Positions 26,661-36,306 of a DNA stretch of 64,000 bases are shown here, in pieces; the first letter of the stretch is position 1, and the number at the start of each line of letters is the position of its first letter. The stretch is from Pseudaminobacter soli (ex Li et al. 2025). Lineage in GTDB: Bacteria; Pseudomonadota; Alphaproteobacteria; Rhizobiales; Rhizobiaceae. The notes under the pieces were generated by a model. That model ran no database searches. It was not told the DNA's origin and saw only the letters and a program-made list of their open reading frames with translations. The stretch spans positions 496,001 through 560,000 of the forward strand of contig NZ_JARXVF010000001.1 of the NCBI RefSeq assembly GCF_029892515.1, written 5' to 3'. Made by a program: the position numbers and the translations under genes.

Positions 26661-27080
26661 ATGACGAAAGCATATACAGGCGGCTGCGCCTGCGGTGCGA
26701 TCCGCTACGAAGTGACGGCCGAGCCCATCGTGACCAGTGACTGCCAGTGCCGACAGTGCCAAAAGGATAGCGGCACCGGCCACGGCTCCTACCTCACCTT
26801 TCCGCGCCAAGCGGCCATAGTGCATGGCGAAGCCGGGAGCTTCGATCTCACCGGCGACCAGGGCATGGTGAAGCGCCGCGCCTTCTGCCAGACCTGCGGC
26901 ACGCCGGTCTACATGCTGTTTCCCGACGTGCCGGACATCTTCGTGGTCAGGGCCGGCACGCTGGACGAGCCCGAGCGCTATCAACCGCAGATGGTGCTCT
27001 GGACAGAGGCCGCGCAGGACTGGGACAGGATCGATCCGGCGCTGCAAACTTTCGCCCGCATGCCGCCGGCGGCCGGATAG
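26661..27080 (+). CDS. GFA family protein (glutathione-dependent formaldehyde-activating fold)
   Basis: A 139-residue zinc-binding protein with the GFA cysteine pattern: GGCACGAIRYEV, DCQCRQCQKDSG, and FCQTCGTPVY. These ligate a structural and a labile zinc. Family members include glutathione-dependent formaldehyde-activating enzyme, but most are of unknown role. Start ATG has ctggagga before it. Follows the SRPBCC gene after 93 nt; may or may not share its transcript. Confidence 0.88.
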   Translation: MTKAYTGGCACGAIRYEVTAEPIVTSDCQCRQCQKDSGTGHGSYLTFPRQAAIVHGEAGSFDLTGDQGMVKRRAFCQTCGTPVYMLFPDVPDIFVVRAGTLDEPERYQPQMVLWTEAAQDWDRIDPALQTFARMPPAAG

Positions 27081-27180
27081 AGCATGATCCCGAAAAGTTG
27101 CTGGCTTTTCGAACGAGATCATTTTCCAAAACAATAGCTTAGAGCGAGATGACGTTTCAAGGAGACGTCATCCCGCTCTA
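27081..27180. repeat. Pair of dispersed intergenic palindromes
   Basis: Two palindromic units between the convergent GFA and ABC-F genes. 27081-27120 is a degenerate copy of the agcatgatcccgaaaagt type repeat also seen at 38106 and 56587. 27140-27180 is a second kind, tagagcg-a-gatgacgt paired with acgtcatc-c-cgctcta. Such elements are common between genes in rhizobial genomes and may act as transcript ends. Confidence 0.75.
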
Positions 27181-27186
27181 GGGCAG

Positions 27187-29064
27187 CTACTCCGCCGTGC
27201 CTTCCTCATACTCCGCCGAAAGCGCCAGCCACTTGTCCTCGTGGCCGGCCAGGGTGGTGGTGAGTTGCGAGCGCTCCTTGGCGAGCCGCGTGGCGGTCGA
27301 CGGATCCTTTTCGTAGATCGCTGGGTTGGCCAGTTCGTCCTCGATCAGGTCGATGCGCTTGCGGATGCGGTCCATCAGCGCCTCGGTGGCGCGGATTTCC
27401 TTGGCCACCGGCTCAAGTGCTGCACGGCGCGCGGCCGCCTCGCGGCGCCGGTCGGCCTTGGATGCCTTTTCCGCTTCGCGCTTCTCGCGGCGATCGCCAG
27501 ATACGCCCGTCACCAGCGTCTTGTAGTCCTCGAGATCGCCATCATAGGGATTGACGGTGCCGTCCTTGACCAGCCAAAGCCGGTCGGCGGTCGCTTCGAG
27601 CAGATGGCGGTCGTGGCTGATCAGGATTACCGCGCCGGGAAAATCGTTCAGCGCCATGATCAACGCCTCGCGGCTGTCGATGTCGAGGTGGTTGGTCGGT
27701 TCGTCGAGGATGAACAGGTTCGGGCCGTCGAAGGCCGCGAGCCCCATCAAGAGCCGCGCCTTCTCGCCGCCGGAAAGATCCTTGGCAGGCGTATTCATCT
27801 TTTCCGTAGCAAGGCCGAACTGGGCGACACGCGCCCTCACCTTCGCCTCCGGCGCGTCCGGCATCAGCCGGCGCACATGCTCGTAGGCGTTTTCCTCAGG
27901 TCGCAGATCGTCGAGCTGATGCTGGGCGAAGATCGCGACCTTGAGCCCCGGCGCGATCGTCATCGAGCCGGATTCCGCCTTCAGGCGGCCGGACAGCAGC
28001 TTGGCGAAGGTGGACTTGCCGTTGCCGTTGGCGCCCAGCAGCGCGATGCGGTCGTCATTGTCGATGCGCAGGGTCATCTTGCGCAGGATCGGGCTGCCAG
28101 GCTGATAGCCGACATTGATGCCGTCCAGCGCCACGATTGGCGAGGCCACCGTTTTGACCGGCTCGGGGAAACTGAACGGACGGACATTGTCCTCGACCAG
28201 CGCCGCGATCGGCTTCATGCGCTCCAACGCCTTGATACGCGACTGCGCCTGCCTGGCCTTGGTGGCCTTGGCGCGGAAGCGGTCCACGAAGGACTGTAGG
28301 TGCTTGCGCGCCGCGTCCTGCTTCACGCGGTTCTTTTCCTGCAGTTCGCGCTGCTCGGCCAGCTGCCGCTCGAACTGGTCATAACCGCCGCGCCAGAAGG
28401 TGAGCTTCTTCTGGTCGAGATGGACGATGGAATTGACCGCGCGGTTGAGCAGGTCGCGATCGTGGCTGATCAGCAGAACCGTGTGCGGATATTTCGACAC
28501 ATAGTTCTCGAGCCACAGAGTGCCTTCGAGGTCGAGATAGTTGGTCGGTTCGTCGAGCAGCAAAAGATCAGGTTGCGAAAACAGCACCGCAGCGAGCGCC
28601 ACGCGCATGCGCCAGCCACCCGAGAAGGACGAGGCCGGGCGCCTCTGCGCCGCATCGTCGAAGCCCAGACCTGCCAAAATTGTCGCGGCGCGCGCTTCGG
28701 CCGAATGCGCGTCGATGTCGGCGAGGCGCACATGGATTTCGGCGATGCGGTGCGGATCGGTTGCCGTCTTTTCCTCTTCCAGAAGTGCTGCGCGCTCGAG
28801 ATCGGCCTTGAGCACGATCTCGATCAGCGGCTCCTCGGTGCCCGGCGCTTCCTGCGCCACCTGGCCGATGCGCAGGCTCCTGGGCAGACTGACCGAGCCC
28901 GTCTCGGTCGGCTGGTCGCCGGTGATCGCCCGAAACAGCGTCGTCTTGCCGGTGCCGTTGCGACCGACCAGACCCGCCTTCGTTCCCGCCGGCAGGGTGA
29001 GCGAAGCATGATCCAGAAGCAGGCGTCCAGCGACGCGAATGGAAAGGTCGTTGATAATAAGCAT
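27187..29064 (-). CDS. ABC-F family ATP-binding protein
   Basis: A soluble tandem-ATPase ABC protein (625 residues) without membrane segments. Domain 1: Walker A GLVGRNGTGKTTL, signature SFSGGWRMRVALAAVL, Walker B LLLLDEPTNYLDLE; inter-domain linker rich in Gln/Arg/Lys (RQLAEQRELQEKNRVKQDAARK); domain 2: LLGANGNGKSTFAK, DLSGGEKARLLMGLA, LFILDEPTNHLDID; then a C-terminal Arg/Lys/Glu coiled coil. Closest to Uup/YheS-type ABC-F, which act on the ribosome. The frame is open 69 codons upstream, but the family start is MLIINDLSIRVAG at 29064. Confidence 0.93.
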   Translation of the reverse strand: MLIINDLSIRVAGRLLLDHASLTLPAGTKAGLVGRNGTGKTTLFRAITGDQPTETGSVSLPRSLRIGQVAQEAPGTEEPLIEIVLKADLERAALLEEEKTATDPHRIAEIHVRLADIDAHSAEARAATILAGLGFDDAAQRRPASSFSGGWRMRVALAAVLFSQPDLLLLDEPTNYLDLEGTLWLENYVSKYPHTVLLISHDRDLLNRAVNSIVHLDQKKLTFWRGGYDQFERQLAEQRELQEKNRVKQDAARKHLQSFVDRFRAKATKARQAQSRIKALERMKPIAALVEDNVRPFSFPEPVKTVASPIVALDGINVGYQPGSPILRKMTLRIDNDDRIALLGANGNGKSTFAKLLSGRLKAESGSMTIAPGLKVAIFAQHQLDDLRPEENAYEHVRRLMPDAPEAKVRARVAQFGLATEKMNTPAKDLSGGEKARLLMGLAAFDGPNLFILDEPTNHLDIDSREALIMALNDFPGAVILISHDRHLLEATADRLWLVKDGTVNPYDGDLEDYKTLVTGVSGDRREKREAEKASKADRRREAAARRAALEPVAKEIRATEALMDRIRKRIDLIEDELANPAIYEKDPSTATRLAKERSQLTTTLAGHEDKWLALSAEYEEGTAE

Positions 29065-29125
29065 TGCGGGCTTTTGCACTGGACTCTTGCGGATCGCAAG
29101 GCCCACGGCTCCTGCTAGAGCGGCT

Positions 29126-29638
29126 TCAGGCGAAGGCGCGCCCTTCTTCGGTGCGCTGGAATGCGACCAGATCGAGCTGGACCGAAGGCTGGCCGAGCAC
29201 CGTGAGGCCCATATGCGCCTGGCCGCGATGATGCGTCTGGTGGTTGAAGAAATGGGCCAGCGCCGGGGCAAGCCGCTGCGAGATCGTGCGCATGTCGGTG
29301 ACCGTCATGTAGCTGAAGCGACCGGCCACCGCCTGGGCGCTGAGGCCGTCGATCCAGGCCAGGATCCGTGCGTCCTCCGCCTCGCGGGCCGCGTGGAGCT
29401 TTTCAAAGTTCTTGTACAGCACGGCGTCGAGCTGCGAGGGGGCATCGCCCTCGCCGGTAAAGCGCTTCATCCAGATCCGGTCGGCGACGAGAATGTGATT
29501 GAGCGTGCCCATCACTGACTTGAAGAAAGCGCCGGTGTCGCGAGCGAGATCCTCCTCGGTGAGCTTGGCGGCGGCATCGTAAATGCGCTGGTTGGCCCAA
29601 GCATTGTAGGCCGCAAACATCATGAAATGCTGTTTCAT
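29126..29638 (-). CDS. DinB family protein
   Basis: A 170-residue four-helix DinB/YfiT-like protein. The start MMFAAYNAWANQRIYDAAAKL and GTLNHILVADRIWMKRF (H48) match the family, and HFFNHQTHHRGQAHMGL carries the remaining putative metal-binding histidines. Members are metal-dependent thiol transferases or hydrolases, mostly uncharacterised. Lies between ABC-F (61 nt) and the divergent GST gene at 29705. Confidence 0.88.
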   Translation of the reverse strand: MKQHFMMFAAYNAWANQRIYDAAAKLTEEDLARDTGAFFKSVMGTLNHILVADRIWMKRFTGEGDAPSQLDAVLYKNFEKLHAAREAEDARILAWIDGLSAQAVAGRFSYMTVTDMRTISQRLAPALAHFFNHQTHHRGQAHMGLTVLGQPSVQLDLVAFQRTEEGRAFA

Positions 29639-29704
29639 GGACTTCCCTTCGGAGCATGAACGACGGAATATGGCCCATACCTACCTGTTGCGGATTGAAG
29701 TGCA

Positions 29705-30403
29705 ATGACCATTCTTCTCTACGATCTCGTCGGTCGCGACCCCACGCGCCCCTACAGCCCGCATTGCTGGAAGACGGCGATGTCGCTGGCCCACAAGGGG
29801 CTCGACTTCCGCAGCGTGCCGACGACCTTCACCGAGGTGCCCAAGGTCGAAGGCGGCTTCTCCAAGACTGTGCCCGTGATCCGCGACGGCGAAACGGTAG
29901 TGGCGGATTCGTTTGAGATCGCGCTCTATCTAGACGAAGCCTATCCGGACCGGCCGACGCTGTTCGGCGGCGAAGGCGGCAAGGCCATGGCCCGCTTCAT
30001 AGAGCGCTGGTCGCAGCTGACGATCCATCCCTATCTCGGCGCTGCGGCGCTGATGGACATCTACGCCACCCAGGACAACGACAACCTCCCCTATTTCCGC
30101 GAGAGCCGCGAAGCGCGCTTCGGCAAGAAGCTGGAGGACGTGCCGGCCATCCGCGACACTGGACTTGCCGCCTTCCGCGCCTCGCTGGAGCCGCTGCGCA
30201 GCATGCTGGGCTACCAGCCCTTCATCGGCGGCAAGGGGCCGTTGTTCGCGGACTATATCGTCTTTGGCGCCTTCCAGTGGGTGCGCGTGACATCGCCCTA
30301 CCCCTATCTTGCATCCAACGATCCCGTCGCGGAGTGGTTCGAGCGCTGCCTCGACCTGCATGGCGGGCTGGCGCGCAAGGTGACGGCCGCAGCGGCAGCC
30401 TGA
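29705..30403 (+). CDS. Glutathione S-transferase family protein
   Basis: A 232-residue GST-like protein. N domain: ILLYDLVGRDPTRPYSPHCWKTAMSLAHKGL, with catalytic-type Ser/Cys in YSPHCWK, then VPKVEGGFSKTVPVIRDGETVVADSFEIALYLDE. C domain: FIGGKGPLFADYIVFGAFQWVR. Resembles the beta-etherase/LigE-like or fungal-type GSTs by the RDPxRPYSPHCWK beginning, but no aromatic-degradation neighbours are present. Confidence 0.85.
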   Translation: MTILLYDLVGRDPTRPYSPHCWKTAMSLAHKGLDFRSVPTTFTEVPKVEGGFSKTVPVIRDGETVVADSFEIALYLDEAYPDRPTLFGGEGGKAMARFIERWSQLTIHPYLGAAALMDIYATQDNDNLPYFRESREARFGKKLEDVPAIRDTGLAAFRASLEPLRSMLGYQPFIGGKGPLFADYIVFGAFQWVRVTSPYPYLASNDPVAEWFERCLDLHGGLARKVTAAAAA

Positions 30404-30585
30404 TCCCATCACCCTAGTGTGGCCGTTCGGCTTCAGATCGGGCGCCATCCGCTGAAAAATGCACGCGATGAACGCGCGGAGCCTCGGATTCCGCGCGCTG
30501 GGTGGGCGCCTGCCACTTGGCAATGAGGCGGACGCCCTGTATAGGGTCCGCCACCATCTCCACCCCATCTGCACAAGGAAATACC

Positions 30586-31008
30586 ATGGCGATCGAACGC
30601 ACGTTCTCGATGATCAAGCCGGATGCCACCCGCCGCAACCTGACCGGCGCCATCACCAAGATGCTCGAGGATGCCGGCCTGCGCGTCGTCGCTTCCCGCC
30701 GCGTCTGGATGAGCCGCCGCGAGGCCGAAGGCTTCTACGCCGTCCACAAGGAACGCCCCTTCTTCGGTGAGCTGGTCGAATCCATGTCGTCGGGCCCGAC
30801 GATCGTTCAGGTTCTCGAAGGCGAGAACGCGATTGCCAAGAACCGCGAAGTGATGGGCGCCACCAACCCGGCCAGCGCCGACGAAGGCACCATCCGCAAG
30901 GTTCACGCCCTGTCGATCGGCGAAAACTCGGTGCATGGCTCGGACGCCGCTGAGACCGCTGCCCAGGAAATCAAGTACTGGTTCTCCGACACCGAGATCG
31001 TCGGCTAA
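30586..31008 (+). CDS. ndk: Nucleoside diphosphate kinase
   Basis: Equilibrates nucleoside di- and triphosphates by a ping-pong reaction through a phosphohistidine. 140 residues, the normal length: [56 protein letters not shown] and the active histidine in ENSVHGSDA. Strong rbs aaggaa before ATG. Ends in a strong terminator at 31051. Single-gene unit. Confidence 0.97.
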   Translation: MAIERTFSMIKPDATRRNLTGAITKMLEDAGLRVVASRRVWMSRREAEGFYAVHKERPFFGELVESMSSGPTIVQVLEGENAIAKNREVMGATNPASADEGTIRKVHALSIGENSVHGSDAAETAAQEIKYWFSDTEIVG

Positions 31009-31050
31009 AATCTTGATTCCGAATTCGGGTGCAAGTACCTGATTTCATTG

Positions 31051-31081
31051 AAAAGCCGGGGCGCAAGCTCCGGCTTTTTTC
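31051..31081. terminator. Rho-independent terminator of ndk, probably bidirectional
   Basis: Stem aaaagccgg (31051-31059) with ccggctttt (31070-31078) and a run of six T on the plus strand, A run on the other side. It lies between ndk and the convergent gene ending at 31110. Confidence 0.9.
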
Positions 31082-31109
31082 TTGCCCGTCGTTCAGCTAG
31101 CTGTGGATG

Positions 31110-31907
31110 TCAGCCCTGGCTGGCAAAGCGCAGCACGTCGCGCCCTTCATTGTCGGCGAGATAGAGCTTGCCCTCATCGATGCGGAAGCTGGCCGCCTTC
31201 TCAAGGGCCGAGAACAGCTTTTTCTCCTGATCCATCAGCGCGGGCGCACAGGCCATGAAGGTCGAACCGACGCCCTCCACCTTGATCGAGTTGCCCTCGA
31301 CCGCCGCCTTGCCGAAGTAGCTGTTGCAGCCGCCGCGACCGCTTACCGAGCCGTCGCTGCTCACCTTGAAGGTCGATTGCGCATCGTCGATGACGCCCCT
31401 TCCCTCGATGTCCTCGGCCAGCCAGATGGTGTCGAAGATGCCGGCCGGCGGCTCGACACTTATCGACTTCTTGAGCATCGACTGGTCGCCGGACTTGCTG
31501 ACCATCTTCAGCGTCAGCGTCTGCGGGCCAGCAGTCAGCGGCTCAAGCTGGTAGCGCTCGTCGTTCTCGAACCACAGCGCGTGATCGACGGTGATACTGG
31601 CCTCGAGCGCGTATTTCGTACCGGGCCGGATGACGATGGGATCGAAACTGACCTCGAACTTGATCGGCACCTGGCCGGCATTCGCAATGGTCTGCTGGCC
31701 GATGATGGTTCCCGGCGCGCCCGTGGGAGTTTCGTCCACCAGCTGGACTGTCAGCACCGCGTTCGGTGGCAGGGCAATGCGCTCTCGATACACGACTTCG
31801 CCGGCGATCACCTTCTCCTCCGCACGGGATTGAGTAGGCATCACCAGCGCCCCAACGATCAGCGGCGCGAACCCAAAAATTACGAACTCGGCAAGCTTGT
31901 CCAGCAT
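31110..31907 (-). CDS. Exported protein with YbaY-like and META (HslJ) domains
   Basis: A 265-residue envelope protein. Signal sequence: LAEFVIFGFAPLIVGALVMPTQSRA, cleavage near residue 30. Domain 1 (about 30-125) is YbaY-like: VIAGEVVYRERIALPPNAVLTVQLVDET and TIANAGQVPIKFEVSFDP. Domain 2 (about 155-265) is a META/HslJ domain: IFDTIWLAEDIEGRGVID, SGRGGCNSYFGKAAVEGNSI, TFMACAPALMDQEKKLFSALE. There is no lipobox cysteine, unlike most YbaY proteins. ATG 31907 has aggacaggg before it. Function unknown; META domains occur in motility, heat-stress and secreted proteins. Confidence 0.8.
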   Translation of the reverse strand: MLDKLAEFVIFGFAPLIVGALVMPTQSRAEEKVIAGEVVYRERIALPPNAVLTVQLVDETPTGAPGTIIGQQTIANAGQVPIKFEVSFDPIVIRPGTKYALEASITVDHALWFENDERYQLEPLTAGPQTLTLKMVSKSGDQSMLKKSISVEPPAGIFDTIWLAEDIEGRGVIDDAQSTFKVSSDGSVSGRGGCNSYFGKAAVEGNSIKVEGVGSTFMACAPALMDQEKKLFSALEKAASFRIDEGKLYLADNEGRDVLRFASQG

Positions 31908-32024
31908 GGTCCCTGTCCTCCGTTTCGTAACAGCAGTTGGACAGATGAATGCGGTCGTTCCATGTCGCAATGACGGTAAGTTTCCGACTGTAATTCGGCC
32001 GTACTTGCTATGGTTATTCGTTGG

Positions 32025-32495
32025 TTAACGTCGCCAGCGTGCCGCCGCTGCGTCGTCGGCCTCCTTGGCCTCGACCCAGCCACCTTCGGAGCCGTCGACG
32101 CGGTGCTCCTTCTTCCAGAAGGGCGCACGCGACTTCAGATAGTCCATCATGAAATTCGCCGCTTCGAAGGCGGCCTGCCGGTGAGCGGACGCAGCCACCA
32201 CAAGGACGATGTTCTCGCCCGGCGCGATCCTGCCAAAGCGATGAATGGCGCTGAGCCCCTGCAGCGGCCAGCGCGCAACCGCCTCGGCCGCAATTCGCGA
32301 AATCTCGGCCTCGGCCATGCCGGGATAGTGTTCGAGCTCCAGCGCCGCCAGCTGCCCCGCCTCGTCGCGGCAAAGGCCGGTGAAGGTCACCACCGCGCCG
32401 ATATCGGCGCGCCCGCGCGTCAGCCGCGAGATCTCGGCCTGAATGTCGAAATCCTCGCGCTGGATGCGCACGATGGGCGTGGCATGAACCGTCAC
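32025..32495 (-). CDS. moaE: Molybdopterin synthase catalytic subunit
   Basis: Large subunit of molybdopterin synthase, which with MoaD puts two sulfurs into precursor Z. 156 residues with DIGAVVTFTGLCRDEA, LELEHYPGMAEAEI, IHRFGRIAPGENIVLVVAASAHRQAAFEA and the catalytic-lysine segment LKSRAPFWKKEHR. Follows moaD by 5 nt at the end of a conserved SDR-uvrC-pgsA-moaD-moaE run. Confidence 0.95.
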   Translation of the reverse strand: MTVHATPIVRIQREDFDIQAEISRLTRGRADIGAVVTFTGLCRDEAGQLAALELEHYPGMAEAEISRIAAEAVARWPLQGLSAIHRFGRIAPGENIVLVVAASAHRQAAFEAANFMMDYLKSRAPFWKKEHRVDGSEGGWVEAKEADDAAAARWRR

Positions 32496-32500
32496 GGCGG

Positions 32501-32767
32501 TCAGCCTCCGGTCATGGGCGGGAAGAGCGCGATCTCGCGCGCGCCCGCGATCCTCTCCCGGTGGTCCACATGCTCATGGTTGATCGCGACGCGGATCACC
32601 TCGGGATATTGCAGGGCGTTTTCATATTCCTCGCCCCGCCCCTTCAGCCAAAGCAACAAGTCGCGCACCGTTTCCACCTCAGTGGGCAGCGCAAGCTCTT
32701 CCTCGGGCCTGCCGATCCGCTCGCGGACCCAGGCGAAATAAACAAGTTTGGTCGGGTGCTCGGTCAT
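32501..32767 (-). CDS. moaD: Molybdopterin synthase sulfur carrier subunit
   Basis: Small ubiquitin-fold subunit, 88 residues, ending in the required Gly-Gly (LFPPMTGG) that carries the thiocarboxylate. Core segments LVYFAWVRERIGRPEEELAL and VAINHEHVDHRERIAGAREIALFPP are typical. Overlaps pgsA by 4 nt; followed 5 nt later by its partner moaE. Confidence 0.94.
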   Translation of the reverse strand: MTEHPTKLVYFAWVRERIGRPEEELALPTEVETVRDLLLWLKGRGEEYENALQYPEVIRVAINHEHVDHRERIAGAREIALFPPMTGG

Positions 32768-33408
32768 TCGTCGATAATATGCTTCACGCCAGCGCGGAAA
32801 TAGTCATAGCCGGTATAGAGGGTGACGATTGCCGAAATCCAGAGCAGCGTGATGCCCACCTGCGTCCAGTAAGGCACGATCTTGTCGCCCGCCGGCCCGA
32901 GCAGCAGGAAGCCGATGGCGATCATCTGGATCGTCGTCTTCCACTTGGCAAGCTGCGTCACCGGCACGCTGACCTTCAGCGCAGCCAGATATTCGCGCAG
33001 GCCCGAAACCAATATCTCGCGGCAGAGGATGATGATGGCGGCCCAGAGCGTCCAGCCGGCAATCGTGCGATCCGTGTCAGCAGCCAGAAGCAGCAGGCAG
33101 GTGGAAACCAAGAGCTTGTCGGCGATCGGGTCGAGCATACGGCCGATATTGGAGGTCTGCTGCCAAGCACGCGCCAGGTAACCGTCGAAATAGTCGGTGA
33201 TGCTCGCCGCCAGAAACAGCGCAAGTGCTGACCAGCGGGCAAAGTCGCTCGACCGCAGCCGTCCTTCCAGGAAGAAGCACAGCACAATCAGCGGCACCGC
33301 AAGGATGCGCGCATAAGTCAGCATGTTGGGAAGGTTGAACGCGCGCTTGCCCATCTTATTTCCGCTACCAACCCTCTGGTTCGTGCCGCTTTCGGCATTC
33401 GTACTCAA
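32764..33408 (-). CDS. pgsA: CDP-diacylglycerol-glycerol-3-phosphate 3-phosphatidyltransferase
   Basis: Makes phosphatidylglycerol phosphate, the committed step to phosphatidylglycerol and cardiolipin. 214 residues from a TTG start at 33408 with a near-perfect gggaggt 8 nt upstream; an ATG 18 codons in (MGKRAFNLPNMLTYAR) matches the usual PgsA beginning and is the alternative. Family motif: DYFDGYLARAWQQTSNIGRMLDPIADK. About five membrane helices; REILVSGLREYLA is typical of PgsA. Conserved rhizobial linkage to uvrC and moaD. Confidence 0.92.
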   Translation of the reverse strand: MSTNAESGTNQRVGSGNKMGKRAFNLPNMLTYARILAVPLIVLCFFLEGRLRSSDFARWSALALFLAASITDYFDGYLARAWQQTSNIGRMLDPIADKLLVSTCLLLLAADTDRTIAGWTLWAAIIILCREILVSGLREYLAALKVSVPVTQLAKWKTTIQMIAIGFLLLGPAGDKIVPYWTQVGITLLWISAIVTLYTGYDYFRAGVKHIIDE

Positions 33409-33478
33409 ATCAGATACCTCCCTAGGGGGTCAACCGATGGAAAGCGCTGGCCCATCGCTATTTTTAGCCCGCAAACGT

Positions 33479-35545
33479 TCAGCTCTCATGAAAGTGGTTG
33501 TAGACGGTTCGCGCAATAGACTCCGAGATGCCATCAACAGCCATCAGATCCTCCACCGCCGCGCGGCTCACCGCCTTGGCGGTGCCGAAGGCCAGCAGCA
33601 GCGCCCGTTTGCGGCCGGGCCCGATGCCGCTGATCTCGTCCAGCGGGTTGCGCGTCATCTCCTTCTTGCGGCGGGCGCGATGCGAGCCGATGGCGAAACG
33701 GTGCGCCTCGTCGCGCAGACGCTGCACAAAGTAGAGCACCGGATCGCGTACCGGCAAGGTGAACGACTCGCGCCCCTTGACGAAGAATCGCTCACGGCCG
33801 GCATCGCGGTCGACACCCTTGGCGACACCGATCGCCACTACCTTATCCTCCACGCCGAGATCGGCAAGAATCTGACGAACGGCCGTCATCTGCCCCTGCC
33901 CGCCGTCGATGAGGATCACGTCGGGCCAGGCGGGGAAGGCTCCGTCGTCGACCGAAGCGTCGGCCCCATCCTCGTCGCCATGCTCCTTGATCAGGCGCGA
34001 GAAGCGGCGGGTCATCACCTCGCGCATCATGCCGAAGTCGTCGCCGGGGGTGATGTCGGTCGAGCGGATATTGAACTTGCGGTACTGGTTCTTCACGAAA
34101 CCTTCGGGCCCGCCGACGATCATGGCGCCCACCGCATTGGTACCCATGATGTGCGAGTTGTCGTAGACCTCGATGCGCACCGGCGGCTTTTCCAGCCCGA
34201 ACGTCTCGACCATGCCTGCCAACAGCCGCGCCTGGGTGGAAGTCTCGGCCAGGCGGCGGCCCAGCGCCTCGCGCGCATTCTGTACAGCCTGGTCGACAAT
34301 GTCCTTCTTCTCGCCGCGCTGCGGCACGGTAAGCGTCACCTTGTGGCCGGCGCGGGTGCCGAGCGCCTGGGTCAGCAGCTCATGCTCCTCGACATCGTGC
34401 GACAAAAGGATGAGCCGCGGGCACGGCTTGTCGTCATAGAACTGGGCCAGGAACGAGCCCATCACCTCGCCCGCTTCCATGGCCGGATCGGTCTTGGGGA
34501 AATAGGCGCGGTTGCCCCAGTTCTGGCCGGTGCGGAAGAAGAACACCTGGATGCAGACCTGTCCGCCCTCCTGATGGATGGCAAAGACGTCCGCCTCCTC
34601 GACCGATTGCGGATTGATGCCCTGGTGGCTCTGCACATGGCTCAGTGCGGCGAGACGATCGCGATAGATGGCCGCGCGCTCGAAATCGAGTTCTTCCGCG
34701 GCTTCCTGCATGGCGGTTGAGATCTCGGTCTTCACCTTCTGGCTGCGGCCGGAGAGGAAATCCTTGGCCTCGGTGACCAGCTCGGCATAGTCCTCCTTCG
34801 AAATCTCGCCCGTGCAGGGACCTGAGCAACGCTTGATCTGGTAAAGCAGGCAGGGGCGCGTCCGGGTTTCGAAGACCGAGTCCGTGCAGGTGCGCAGGAG
34901 GAAGGCGCGCTGCAGCGAATTGATGGTGCGGCCGACTGCGCCGGCCGAAGCGAAGGGCCCGAAATAGTCGCCCTTGCGCGAGCGCGCGCCGCGATGCTTG
35001 AAAATGCCGGGCGACGGGTGGTCGCCGGTCAGCATGATATATGGAAACGACTTGTCGTCGCGCAGCAGCACGTTGAAGCGCGGCCTGAGGCGCTTGATGA
35101 GGTTGGCCTCGAGCAGCAGCGCCTCAATCTCGGTGCGGGTGACGACGAATTCCATCGTCGCCGTCTCGCGCACCATCCGCCCGATGCGGTTGGTGTGGAA
35201 GCGGCCTTGCGCATATTGGGTCACGCGCTTCTTTAGATTGCGCGCCTTGCCGACATAGAGCACGTCGCCGGTGGCGTTCATCATGCGATAGACGCCGGGC
35301 GCATTCGGCAGCCGCTTCACCAGCTCCTGGATGACCTCCGCGCCGACCTTGCTCTCCGCGTCGTCGCCATTCTGGGTCCAGTCCAACGCGGTGAAGGAAG
35401 GCTCCGGGCCTTCCGGAACCTGCTCGGCTTCCGGGCCGTCGTCCTCCTCCACCTCATGACCGGGCATGTAGCCCGCGACATCGTCGCTGGCCCTGCCCGC
35501 CCGCGGGCGGTGAAGCGATTTGAGGTTCGGATCCGAGGGGTTCAT
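33479..35545 (-). CDS. uvrC: Excinuclease ABC subunit C
   Basis: Incision subunit of nucleotide excision repair, 688 residues. An acidic N-terminal extension of about 75 residues precedes the GIY-YIG domain ([28 protein letters not shown], residues 81-108). Then the Cys-rich segment [17 protein letters not shown], the UVR motif, the RNase H-like nuclease half ([36 protein letters not shown]) and C-terminal helix-hairpin-helix pair ([17 protein letters not shown]). The frame stays open 150 codons upstream, but ATG 35545 overlaps the SDR stop (ATGA) and is the sensible start. Confidence 0.95.
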   Translation of the reverse strand: MNPSDPNLKSLHRPRAGRASDDVAGYMPGHEVEEDDGPEAEQVPEGPEPSFTALDWTQNGDDAESKVGAEVIQELVKRLPNAPGVYRMMNATGDVLYVGKARNLKKRVTQYAQGRFHTNRIGRMVRETATMEFVVTRTEIEALLLEANLIKRLRPRFNVLLRDDKSFPYIMLTGDHPSPGIFKHRGARSRKGDYFGPFASAGAVGRTINSLQRAFLLRTCTDSVFETRTRPCLLYQIKRCSGPCTGEISKEDYAELVTEAKDFLSGRSQKVKTEISTAMQEAAEELDFERAAIYRDRLAALSHVQSHQGINPQSVEEADVFAIHQEGGQVCIQVFFFRTGQNWGNRAYFPKTDPAMEAGEVMGSFLAQFYDDKPCPRLILLSHDVEEHELLTQALGTRAGHKVTLTVPQRGEKKDIVDQAVQNAREALGRRLAETSTQARLLAGMVETFGLEKPPVRIEVYDNSHIMGTNAVGAMIVGGPEGFVKNQYRKFNIRSTDITPGDDFGMMREVMTRRFSRLIKEHGDEDGADASVDDGAFPAWPDVILIDGGQGQMTAVRQILADLGVEDKVVAIGVAKGVDRDAGRERFFVKGRESFTLPVRDPVLYFVQRLRDEAHRFAIGSHRARRKKEMTRNPLDEISGIGPGRKRALLLAFGTAKAVSRAAVEDLMAVDGISESIARTVYNHFHES

Positions 35546-36306
35546 TCCGCCATGCCTGTAACATCCGGCGTCTGCCATGCAAGATGCTGGCCGCCGTCGA
35601 GCGCAATCATCTGTCCGGTAACGGAGCGCGCATCCCATAGATAGCGAATTGTGGCGCCAAATTCCAAAAGTGCCGGGCCGCGCTTCAGAATAAGCCCGTC
35701 GACCTGAGCATCGAAGTCCGATTGCTGCTGGCGGCTGCTCGGCAGCGTCGGCCCCGGGCCGATGGCATTGACGCGAATGCGGGGCGCCAGCGCCTGCGCC
35801 ATGGTCTGCGTCGCGTCCCAAAGGGTGGATTTGGACAGCGAATAGGAAAAGTAGCGCGGCGTCGGCTTCCACACGCGCTGGTCGACCATGTTCACGACCA
35901 GCCCTTCGGCCTCCTTCGGCAACGATTCGGCAAAGCGCCGGGTCAACAGCACGGGTGCCTTGACGTGGACGGCAAAGTGCCGGTCCCATGCCTGCCACTC
36001 GAAATCCGTCACCTCGTCGGGTTCGAAGACCGAGGCGTTGTTGACGAGCAGCGTGATGGGCCCAAGCGCTGCAGTTGCCTTGCGCACGAGCCCGTCAACG
36101 GCGCGCATGTCGGTCAGGTCGGCGACAACGACCGCCGCCTCGCCGCCGTTTGCGGCCACCGCCGCAGCGAGTTCTTCGCCTTCCGCGCGCGAGCGATTGC
36201 AGTGGATAGCCACCGCAAAGCCGTTCGCCGCGAGGTCCTCGACAATGGCCTTGCCGACCCGCTTTGCGCCGCCCGTGACGAGCGCCGTCTTTCCGGCTTT
36301 TCTCAT
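35542..36306 (-). CDS. SDR family oxidoreductase
   Basis: Short-chain dehydrogenase/reductase, 254 residues. NAD(P)-binding [20 protein letters not shown] at residues 9-28 with an Arg after the Gly-rich loop that suggests [13 protein letters not shown], and the catalytic YSLSK. Similar in outline to FolM/pteridine reductase types, but substrate is not determinable. ATG 36306 has agaggt 6 nt upstream. First gene of the uvrC operon, coupled by a 4-nt overlap. Confidence 0.85.
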   Translation of the reverse strand: MRKAGKTALVTGGAKRVGKAIVEDLAANGFAVAIHCNRSRAEGEELAAAVAANGGEAAVVVADLTDMRAVDGLVRKATAALGPITLLVNNASVFEPDEVTDFEWQAWDRHFAVHVKAPVLLTRRFAESLPKEAEGLVVNMVDQRVWKPTPRYFSYSLSKSTLWDATQTMAQALAPRIRVNAIGPGPTLPSSRQQQSDFDAQVDGLILKRGPALLEFGATIRYLWDARSVTGQMIALDGGQHLAWQTPDVTGMAE

